From positions 1 to 32,984 of the forward strand of contig CANLJX010000019.1 of NCBI GenBank assembly GCA_947491545.1: a DNA stretch of 32,984 bases, in the 5' to 3' direction. Under the pieces are notes generated by a model. It was not told the origin of the DNA and did no database searches. It saw only the letters and a list, made by a program, of their open reading frames with translations. The translations under genes and the position numbers were made by a program. Positions 9,504 through 16,859 of the stretch are shown piece by piece. Each line of letters begins with the position of its first letter. Position 1 is the stretch's first letter. This DNA is from Deltaproteobacteria bacterium. Lineage in GTDB: Bacteria > Bdellovibrionota_C > UBA2361 > OMII01.

Positions 9504-9580
9504 TGGTCGGGCTGAGAGGATTTGAACCTCCGACCTCTCCCACCCCAAAGGAGTGCGCTACCGGTCTGCGCCACAGCCCG
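9504..9580 (-). tRNA. tRNA-Pro (anticodon GGG), CCA encoded
   Basis: Minus strand folds: CGGGCTG/CAGCCCG acceptor, GCGC..GCGC D stem, CTCCT-TTGGGGT-GGGAG anticodon arm, GGAGG-TTCAAAT-CCTCT T arm, ACCA tail. Confidence 0.95.
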
Positions 9581-9743
9581 CCGAAAGCTACGTTATAAGA
9601 AGTAGAGCAAACTTTCAAATGCTCTAACTGTTCAATCGGAAGGGGCCTGCGCTGTCTTCTGCGCCGCTGCCAGGGAGGGCTCCTTGGCTCCCCCGGTTTT
9701 TGACACACAACCCTCTTTCCTTTAACCTCCGCCACTTCAGTGC

Positions 9744-9816
9744 GGGCCTATAGCTCAGTTGGTAGAGCGCTACACTGGCAGTGTAGAGGTCAGCGGTTCG
9801 ACCCCGCTTAGGTCCA
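9744..9816 (+). tRNA. tRNA-Ala (anticodon GGC), CCA not encoded
   Basis: GGGCCTA/TAGGTCC acceptor, GCTC..GAGC D stem, CTACA-CTGGCAG-TGTAG anticodon arm, AGCGG-TTCGACC-CCGCT T arm. Confidence 0.95.
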
Positions 9817-9965
9817 TTCTTCCCATTCGGCATTCGAGCCAAGGGAGCTGCGCCCCCTCCCGCCGCTGAACGCGGCTTCACCCCGCCTCGGTGCATTCTT
9901 CCCATTCGGCATTCGAGCCAAGGGAGCTGCGCCCCCTCCCGCCGCTGAACGCGGCTTCACCCCGC
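9815..9965 (+). repeat. Tandem direct repeat, period 79 bp, fused to the tRNA-Ala 3' end; each unit contains a degenerate tRNA T-arm/3' end
   Basis: 9815-9886 is identical to 9894-9965 (72 nt). tRNA 9793-9816 matches 9872-9895 at 18/24 positions at the same 79-nt offset. Confidence 0.9.
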
Positions 9966-10006
9966 TGAGCGTCTCGCCATCTTTGCTTTCCGCGGAGCGG
10001 CCGCTA

Positions 10007-10828
10007 TTAACTCTTCTTCCGCGCTTCCCAAAGCTTTGCGTACTTGAGCAGCACAGAGTAGGCCTCTATCGAGGCTACGATTAGGCCTGCCATGCCTTCA
10101 CGGAAGCCGCGCTTGGACACATAGAACTTCAAGAAGCGGGCAAACGAACGGAAGATGATCGCTACGGCTGACGCGCTCGCTCCGCGGCGTATCAGAGAGG
10201 AGGTTGCATTCGAGGATAGGGTGTTCATGCGCCTCACGTAGTCTGTTAGGTCTGTAAACGAGTAGTGATGGAGCTCGCCCTTGCAGCGCTTCGTATCGCC
10301 GGAGACCTCGGCCTTCTCGTGCGGGTCTTCTCCGCCCCACTTTGTGACGGAGCGCCTGCAAAGCCTCAGCCGGTACTCCGGGTACCACCCACCTTTGCGC
10401 CACCAGCGATCGAGAAAGAACACGACGCGGTTGAGCAGGAAGCCGTTTGCTGCGACTCTCCCGGCTTTGTCCCCTTGCAGGATCTCCAGGATCTCCTCCT
10501 GCAGCTCCACAGACACCTCCTCGTCGGCGTCGATGTTTAGGACCCAGTCAGAGCTGCACTGGCCAAGGGCATAGCGCTTCTGGAGCACGTATCCCTGCCA
10601 TTCGTGGTGCGTAATCTTGTTGGTGTACTCAGAGCATATCTGCAGAGTGCGATCCGTTGAGCCAGAGTCAACGATTACGATCTCGTCGCAAAACCTCACG
10701 CTCTCGAGGCAGCGGCGAATCTGTCTCTCTTCGTTGCAGCAAACGATAAACGCGGAGATGGTCGAGCGGGGAGTGTGAGTCACGCCGTATTGATTAAGGA
10801 TTACAGATAAAAAGGCAAGGTCCTTCAA
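10007..10828 (-). CDS. Glycosyltransferase family 2 (WaaE/KdtX-like)
   Basis: STISAFIVCCNEERQIRRCLESVRFCDEIVIVDSGSTDRT, WVLNIDADEEVS, YPEYRLRLCRR motifs. Confidence 0.9.
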   Translation of the reverse strand: MKDLAFLSVILNQYGVTHTPRSTISAFIVCCNEERQIRRCLESVRFCDEIVIVDSGSTDRTLQICSEYTNKITHHEWQGYVLQKRYALGQCSSDWVLNIDADEEVSVELQEEILEILQGDKAGRVAANGFLLNRVVFFLDRWWRKGGWYPEYRLRLCRRSVTKWGGEDPHEKAEVSGDTKRCKGELHHYSFTDLTDYVRRMNTLSSNATSSLIRRGASASAVAIIFRSFARFLKFYVSKRGFREGMAGLIVASIEAYSVLLKYAKLWEARKKS

Positions 10829-10969
10829 CGAATTAGGGCGATTGGACGAGAGGAATTGAGCAGCCTTTCCCAGCGCAGCCTTAGGTCACACAACTAAGTG
10901 AGTGCTATCGACAGTTTGCGTAAACTCGTTGTATTTAATCCCCTTACCTCAATAGCTGGGGCCTGCATT

Positions 10970-12787
10970 ATGAACATCCTCGGAATCTCTGCCTTCTACC
11001 ACGACAGCGCTGCCTGCCTCGTCGTCGACGGAAACATTGTCGCGGCGGCTCAAGAAGAGCGCTTCACTCGCAAAAAGCACGATCCAGACTTTCCGAAGAA
11101 CGCGGCTGCCTACTGTCTAAAGTCGCAGGGGCTCACGATCAAGGACGTCGACTACGTTGCCTTCTACGACAAGCCGTTGCTCAAGTTTGAGCGGCTGCTT
11201 GAGACCTACCTCGCGACAGCCCCATCAGGTTTTACCTCTTACGCGCGTGCCATGCCGCTCTGGCTTAAGCACAAGCTCTGGATTCCTGACACGATCAAGA
11301 CCGAGCTCGGCTACGAGGGAGAGGTGCTCTTCACGGAGCATCACCAGAGCCACGCCGGCTCCGCTTTCTACCCATCGCCGTTCCAAGAGGCAGCAATTCT
11401 CACAATCGATGGAGTCGGTGAGTGGACGACAAACAGCCTTGGGCTCGGCAAAGGAAACAAGTTCTCGATCCTCCGCGAGATCAAGTTCCCTCACTCCATA
11501 GGGCTCCTGTACTCGGCTTTCACGTACTTCACCGGCTTTAAGGTCAACTCGGGTGAGTACAAAGTCATGGGCCTAGCCCCCTACGGCAAGCCTAAGTACG
11601 TGCAGACGATCTACGACAACCTGCTAGACCTCAAGGAAGATGGCTCGTACCACCTGAACCTCAAGCACTTTAACTACATGCAGGGCCTCTCGATGACCAA
11701 CGAGAGCTTTGAGAAGCTCTTTGATGCACCGAGACGCAAGCCGGAAAGCCCGCTGACGCAGCGCGAGATGGACCTCGCCGCCTCGATTCAGGTCGTCGTC
11801 GAAGAGTGCATGCTGCGACAGGCGAGATACCTGCACAAGGAAACCGGCGTTGAGAACCTGGTGATGGCAGGGGGGGTTGCTCTCAACTGCGTCGGCAACG
11901 GCAAGCTGTTGCGTGAGGGGCCCTTCAAGAACATCTGGATTCAGCCTGCAGCAGGTGACGCAGGAGGGGCGCTCGGCGCAGCGCTGTGCACCTGGTACGG
12001 GTACCTCGATAAGCCGCGCTTGACCACCGGCAGCGCCGATGCCCAGAAGCAGTCGCTGCTTGGGCCGGAATTTTCGGATGAGGAGACCGTGCAGCAGCTC
12101 GCCCAGTTCGGAGCCGTCTACAAGCGCGTGTCGGGAGACGAGCTATACAACACGACAGCGGACATGCTTTCGCGAGAGAAAGTGATCGGCTGGTTCCAAG
12201 GTCGCATGGAGTTCGGTCCTCGTGCGCTCGGTGGTCGGAGCATCATCGGCGACCCGCGCTCGACAGAGATGCAGGCGACGATGAACCTCAAGATTAAGTT
12301 CCGCGAGTCCTTCCGGCCCTTTGCGCCGGTTGTCTTGCGCGAGGATGTTTCGGACTACTTCGAGCTTGATTCGGATTCCCCGTACATGCTGCTGGTAGCT
12401 CCAGTGAAGGAGAGTCGCCGCCGCAAGATGTCAGAAGAGGAGCGAGGGCTGTTTGGTATCGCCAAGCTAAACGTGCCCAAATCCGACATTCCAGCCGTGA
12501 CGCACGTCGACTATTCGGCTCGAATCCAGACAGTTTCTGCCTCTCAACACCCTACGTTTCACAGGCTTCTTTCGGCCTTCAAGGCGAAGTCCGGCTGCCC
12601 AGTCTTGGTCAACACTAGCTTTAACGTCCGGGGAGAGCCTATAGTATGCACACCGGCTGACGCTTACGCGTGCTTCATGCGGACCAACATGGACGCACTG
12701 ATAGTCGGCAACATTGTGATGTTGAAAGAGGAGCAGCCAAAGTGGCAGGAGCGCGAAGATTGGCGGACGAAGTTCGAGCTGGACTAG
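10970..12787 (+). CDS. Carbamoyltransferase, NodU/CmcH (TobZ-like) family
   Basis: MNILGISAFYHDSAACLVVDGNIVAAAQEERFTRKKHD, HHQSHAGSAFYPSPF, GGVALNCVGNGKLL, GRMEFGPRALGGRSIIGDPR, NTSFNVRGEPIVCTPADA. Start set at ATG 10970. Confidence 0.95.
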   Translation: MNILGISAFYHDSAACLVVDGNIVAAAQEERFTRKKHDPDFPKNAAAYCLKSQGLTIKDVDYVAFYDKPLLKFERLLETYLATAPSGFTSYARAMPLWLKHKLWIPDTIKTELGYEGEVLFTEHHQSHAGSAFYPSPFQEAAILTIDGVGEWTTNSLGLGKGNKFSILREIKFPHSIGLLYSAFTYFTGFKVNSGEYKVMGLAPYGKPKYVQTIYDNLLDLKEDGSYHLNLKHFNYMQGLSMTNESFEKLFDAPRRKPESPLTQREMDLAASIQVVVEECMLRQARYLHKETGVENLVMAGGVALNCVGNGKLLREGPFKNIWIQPAAGDAGGALGAALCTWYGYLDKPRLTTGSADAQKQSLLGPEFSDEETVQQLAQFGAVYKRVSGDELYNTTADMLSREKVIGWFQGRMEFGPRALGGRSIIGDPRSTEMQATMNLKIKFRESFRPFAPVVLREDVSDYFELDSDSPYMLLVAPVKESRRRKMSEEERGLFGIAKLNVPKSDIPAVTHVDYSARIQTVSASQHPTFHRLLSAFKAKSGCPVLVNTSFNVRGEPIVCTPADAYACFMRTNMDALIVGNIVMLKEEQPKWQEREDWRTKFELD

Positions 12788-12816
12788 GGAGCGACCCCAA
12801 GGAGGGCCTGACGAAA

Positions 12817-13254
12817 GTGGCCAACCAAGATAGCTCACCGCTAGCCAAGAAGTGGATGGGGAAGCCCGTCGGTCAGCACGTGCGCGAGTTTGGCGCGATC
12901 TTCGGGACCATCTGCTTCACGGTTTGCGCCTTTAAGCTCTACAGGGGATCCAACAACGCGGCCCAGGTTTGGGGCGGTGTAGGAGCAGCCTTCGCGGTGC
13001 TCGGCTACTTCTTCCCCCGCGCGTTGCTTCCAGTATGGCGCGGCTGGATGAAGCTTGCGCACTACTTGTCGATTGTGATGACTTTTGTGATTCTTGCAGC
13101 GGCTTGGACTATCGGCTTCGTCCCGATGGCGTACCTGCTCAAGGTCCTTCGGATTAAGGCGATGGACCTCTCCTACAAGGCCAACGTGACCTCCTACTGG
13201 GAGACGAGAGACCCGAAGTACGACGACTTCAAGCGATTAGAGCTCCAGTACTAA
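12817..13254 (+). CDS. SxtJ-like membrane protein
   Basis: GTG 12817 with GGAGG 12 nt upstream; two or three TM segments; C-terminal SYW..RDPKYDDF; position directly after a NodU-type carbamoyltransferase is typical. Confidence 0.75.
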   Translation: MANQDSSPLAKKWMGKPVGQHVREFGAIFGTICFTVCAFKLYRGSNNAAQVWGGVGAAFAVLGYFFPRALLPVWRGWMKLAHYLSIVMTFVILAAAWTIGFVPMAYLLKVLRIKAMDLSYKANVTSYWETRDPKYDDFKRLELQY

Positions 13255-13339
13255 TCGCCGCAGCGCGCAGAGATAGCTCCGCTTTCGCTCGAACTCGGTT
13301 GCGACGAGCACGAGCCGTTTCTATAGTGCCCTTGGCGGG

Positions 13340-14548
13340 ATGAGCGTCAGACAAGAGAAGGACGCTTGCGCAGCGAGTGGAATGACGAGGATCAAGGAAA
13401 ACACCGGCGCCAATCAATCGGCAGACAGCTCCCTCGATCTGGGACTGCGCTTCATCGTTGAGCCATCCGGTCCAGCTCTCACATCAGACGAGGCTGCGAT
13501 CCTTAAAGAGCTACGGCCGGCGGGCATAATGCTTCGCCGCCGAAACTTCATCCAAGGGGAGGCATACCCTGGTTGGTTAAGCAGCTACAAGAAGCTGCTA
13601 GACGAGGTGCGCTTTGCAATTGGCCGAGAGCGAATTGCAGTGTCGGTTGATCACGAGGGCGGAAAGGTGCATCGGTTTCCGCCGCCTATCACCTGCTTCC
13701 CGTACCCAGCCTTCTACGCGGCTGAGCCTGAAGCGGTAACAGCGGTGGCTTCGGCAATGGCCAGGGAACTCTCGGCACTCGGCGTAAACGTCTCCTTCGC
13801 GCCAACAGCCGACATTCACTCGAACCCAGCTAATCCGGTAATTAACCAGCGCGCCTTCGGCAGCACGGTGGCGCAGGTGTCGGACGCTGCGATTCGTTTC
13901 GCCTCTGCGCTTCGCGCGGGTGGAATTACGCCCTGCGCCAAGCACTTTCCCGGTCATGGAGACACAACAACCGACTCTCACACATCTCTGCCGACAGTAA
14001 ATAGGACCCTGGCTGAGCTTGAGCAGCGTGAGCTCGCTCCGTTTGCCGCCCTCATTCGGGAGCAAGTTGAGATGGTGATGAGCGCACACATTGAGCTGCC
14101 TCTGGTGGACCCTGGCGTGCCAGCTACACTTTCTCGAAAGATTATGACAGGCATCCTGCGCCAGAAGCTCGGCTTCACTGGTGTAACTATCGCTGATGCG
14201 CTCGGCATGAAGGGAGTCAGTGAGAAGCATGCCCCAGGCGCTGTGGCGATTCCCGCCCATAAGGCAGGGATAGACCTGATGCTGATGGTTGGTGACTCGG
14301 TATCGCTCCGAGACGCTCTTCTAGCTAAGAGAGAGCTGGAGAAATTCGCCGAATCTTGCTCGGCGACCGACATGAAAGAGATCAAAGAGTCACAGCAGCG
14401 CATCTCGACACTGCTTATGAAGCTTCCGCAGCCGGCTGTTGTTCCGCTAGACGACGGCGTTCTCGAAACCCACGGGAAGCTCGCTTCGAAGCTGGGTTCA
14501 AACCAGCAGTGGGCCTGTTTTGAATTCGATCCGATTGGGTTCACCTAG
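13340..14548 (+). CDS. nagZ: Glycoside hydrolase family 3, beta-N-acetylhexosaminidase
   Basis: SVDHEGGKVHRF, NPVINQRAFG, CAKHFPGHGDTTTDSHTSLP, AHIELP, TGVTIADALGMKGV. Confidence 0.9.
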   Translation: MSVRQEKDACAASGMTRIKENTGANQSADSSLDLGLRFIVEPSGPALTSDEAAILKELRPAGIMLRRRNFIQGEAYPGWLSSYKKLLDEVRFAIGRERIAVSVDHEGGKVHRFPPPITCFPYPAFYAAEPEAVTAVASAMARELSALGVNVSFAPTADIHSNPANPVINQRAFGSTVAQVSDAAIRFASALRAGGITPCAKHFPGHGDTTTDSHTSLPTVNRTLAELEQRELAPFAALIREQVEMVMSAHIELPLVDPGVPATLSRKIMTGILRQKLGFTGVTIADALGMKGVSEKHAPGAVAIPAHKAGIDLMLMVGDSVSLRDALLAKRELEKFAESCSATDMKEIKESQQRISTLLMKLPQPAVVPLDDGVLETHGKLASKLGSNQQWACFEFDPIGFT

Positions 14549-14579
14549 CCTTCGCAGGCCTGTCTTTCTCTGCAGTAAG

Positions 14580-14596
14580 ACGTGCACGTGCACGTG
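14580..14596. repeat. Hexamer microsatellite ACGTGC x2.8 (palindromic CACGTGCACGTG)
   Basis: Read directly: acgtgcacgtgcacgtg. Confidence 0.7.
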
Positions 14597-15118
14597 AACG
14601 TTGAGAGGCTTCAGCTGGGTTAAAGGCTCGTTGGCATTGTCGGAGCGGTCCGTCTTGCTCTGCAGAAAACATGCTGAGTCTCAAGGCAGATTGTAGTGGG
14701 GCATAGGGCTCCGCATCTACATCCCAATCCTTCTCTTCCTCCTGCACCTGCACCGACTCCTGCTCATAATCAGGACATTTCCCTAAGTTGTCAGCGAAAT
14801 CCGTGTCGGACTGCCCAGATGAGGAGGAGGAAACCAGTCCAAGTGCAGTAGAATGAGAAGGACGAAGATAATGAGAAGGATCAGGAAAAGAGCGGTCGGC
14901 TATTAACCCCTCGGGGATGGACCACGTCTTCTACACAGCAGGCCAATCGCTAAATAGGCTTTGCGCGTAAATAAGGTTCAAGCGGCGCGGGGCCTTGGGG
15001 CGTGGAACAGGTGAACGTTAACGTGCCCCACTAGAGCGTGAGCCAAGCAATCATGGCGCCCGTCAACGGTCTCTCAGCGCCCGAAAGCGCCCTCTAGGGG
15101 CTCCTCACGGCCTATTTA

Positions 15119-15146
15119 CGGGGTTTCTACCCCCCGGCATTTTTTT
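15119..15146 (+). terminator. Weak candidate Rho-independent terminator (CGGGG..CCCCG then T7)
   Basis: acggggtttctaccccccggcattttttt; short GC stem and T-tract upstream of the receiver-domain gene. Confidence 0.3.
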
Positions 15147-15241
15147 CCGTTAAGCATCAAGCCATGAAGGCCGAATTAGTTTGTAAGGGCAAGGAGCCCT
15201 GGGGGGCACGACGATCGGGTCCCGAGAAAGCCAAGAGGGCA

Positions 15242-15664
15242 ATGAAGACCGTACTCATCATAGACGACAATCACGATTACCGTGAGGTGTTCCGCGAGAT
15301 ACTCGAGGAGCACGATGTCGAGGTCTTCGAGTCAGACTGCCCCGATTCAGCATACGAGCTCCTCCACACCATAGAGCCTCCAGACTTAATCGTTTGCGAT
15401 GTGCACATGCCCTTCACGATGAAAGAGAACGCAGGAGAGTTCGTGGAGTCCAGGGAGGTCGGCATTAAGGCCGCGCAAGAGCTTGCTTGGGTCTACCCGA
15501 ACACGCACGTGATCGCCCTGACCGCTACAGACCCCACTGAGATGGCAACTGTAAAGAGCGAGCTGTCACCGATACCGGCGTACCAGAAGCCTGTCGGGTA
15601 CAAAGAGCTGCTTGAGCTCGTGCACTGCTTCCTCGCCTGCAACGACTTCGGCGGCTTACAGTAG
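15242..15664 (+). CDS. Stand-alone response regulator receiver domain protein
   Basis: MKTVLIIDDNHDYREVF, LIVCDVHMPF (phospho-Asp), ALTATD, YQKPVGYKELL. Start set at ATG 15242. Confidence 0.88.
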   Translation: MKTVLIIDDNHDYREVFREILEEHDVEVFESDCPDSAYELLHTIEPPDLIVCDVHMPFTMKENAGEFVESREVGIKAAQELAWVYPNTHVIALTATDPTEMATVKSELSPIPAYQKPVGYKELLELVHCFLACNDFGGLQ

Positions 15665-16306
15665 AGCCTTTCGCAGCATCTCCATAAAATCAGCGCGTAA
15701 AACTTCGCGAGCGCCGAAAGACGACGAAAAGGGGGTAATTACCTGGCAATCGAGCCACGTGACCCCCTGAGCAGCCAGCCACGAAACGAGGTGACACATT
15801 GCTGCTTTCGATGCGTCGGGCGCTCGGTAGAAGCTCGATTCTGCGGCGAAGTAACGGCCGATCTTGACACCGTAGATCCCGCCGACAAGCTCTCCGTTCC
15901 GCCAGCTCTCGACGCTGTGGCAGTGCCCCTGCCGGTGCATCTCGCAGTAGGCACTTGCGACTTGAGAGGTGATCCATGTCCCATTCTGGTCGCCCCGGTT
16001 CTTGACCTCCGCGCAGCGCGAGGTCACTTCAGCAAAGGCGTTGTCGATAGTGTGCTCGAACGGGTTGGCGCGAAGCGACCGAACGAGCCTGCGCGAGACG
16101 TGCAGCTCGTCGAACATAATGATGGCGCGCGACGGCGGTGCAAACCACAACAGCGCATGCTCGTCGACCGGCCACGGAAAGATGCCGCTGCGGTATGCTT
16201 TGAGCAGGGACTCAACAGCCAGATCTCCACCGACGGCGAGCAGGCCGTCCTCATCAGCAGACTCGATTGGCGGAAAGGAGATGACAGTCATCGAACCCCA
16301 GTGCAT
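15656..16306 (-). CDS. aat: Leucyl/phenylalanyl-tRNA--protein transferase
   Basis: FPPIESADEDGLLAVGGDL, AYRSGIFPWPVDEHALLWFAPPSRAI, ESFYRAPDASKAA, WLDCQVITPF. Overlaps the receiver gene 3' end by 9 nt. Confidence 0.95.
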   Translation of the reverse strand: MHWGSMTVISFPPIESADEDGLLAVGGDLAVESLLKAYRSGIFPWPVDEHALLWFAPPSRAIIMFDELHVSRRLVRSLRANPFEHTIDNAFAEVTSRCAEVKNRGDQNGTWITSQVASAYCEMHRQGHCHSVESWRNGELVGGIYGVKIGRYFAAESSFYRAPDASKAAMCHLVSWLAAQGVTWLDCQVITPFSSSFGAREVLRADFMEMLRKALL

Positions 16307-16381
16307 CTAGCTGCCGAGAAGCATTTGAGATGCCGTTTGACGTTGTGAGGGGGCAGCTATCTGCCGTATCATAGAGATATG

Positions 16382-16411
16382 CCTTTCGATGCCGAAAGGG
16401 CTTAACTTTTT
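16382..16411 (+). promoter_or_regulatory. Hairpin CCTTTCG-ATGC-CGAAAGG followed by a T-run in the aat-clpS divergent region
   Basis: Perfect 7-bp stem with tetraloop, then gcttaacttttt. Confidence 0.35.
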
Positions 16412-16544
16412 CACGATAATCTTCGCTTTTGGCACAAGGCGAGACCCCCTTCTGTCGAAGATACCAGTGAGCCGTGCAGTGGCATCACGGTGCTAGAGAG
16501 GGGGAGGCTTTTGGTGGGACCACCTTCGCAGCAGGCAGCACAGC

Positions 16545-16859
16545 ATGGGCAAGCCCCGGACTCAGCACGAATCAGGCACGGCGGTAGCGGAAAAACCCCG
16601 CACCAAGACGCCGAAGCAGTATAAAGTCATCCTGCTCAACGATGATTACACCACGATGGAGTTTGTGGTGTACATCATGGAGACAGTTTTTATGAAAACT
16701 CCCGCCGAGGCTATCCAGATCATGCTGCAGGTTCACAAGAACGGCAGGGGTGTCGCGGGCATATTCTCGAAGCAGATCGCGGAGGCTAAGATCGACCGCG
16801 TTCACAGTGAGGCGCGCAAAGAGGGCTTTCCCCTCAAGTGCGTCATGGAGGAGGAGTAA
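16545..16859 (+). CDS. clpS: ATP-dependent Clp protease adaptor ClpS
   Basis: YKVILLNDDYTTMEFVVYIMETVF, VHKNGRGVAGIFSKQIAEAK. Confidence 0.95.
   Translation: MGKPRTQHESGTAVAEKPRTKTPKQYKVILLNDDYTTMEFVVYIMETVFMKTPAEAIQIMLQVHKNGRGVAGIFSKQIAEAKIDRVHSEARKEGFPLKCVMEEE

Noticed and set aside
9624-9905. Minus-strand ORFs 9460-9735 and 9624-9905
   Set aside because: They run across tRNA genes and the tRNA-linked repeat; translated tRNA sequence gives typical spurious peptides.
9815-9965. CRISPR-like array
   Set aside because: Repeats are contiguous with a 79-bp period, only two units and no spacers; no cas genes.
13598-14260. 220-aa minus-strand ORF inside nagZ
   Set aside because: Antisense to a well-supported GH3 gene; no recognisable domain.
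14851-14886. Imperfect 18-bp purine-rich tandem repeat as an independent element
   Set aside because: Only two diverged copies; kept merely as context for the gap finding.
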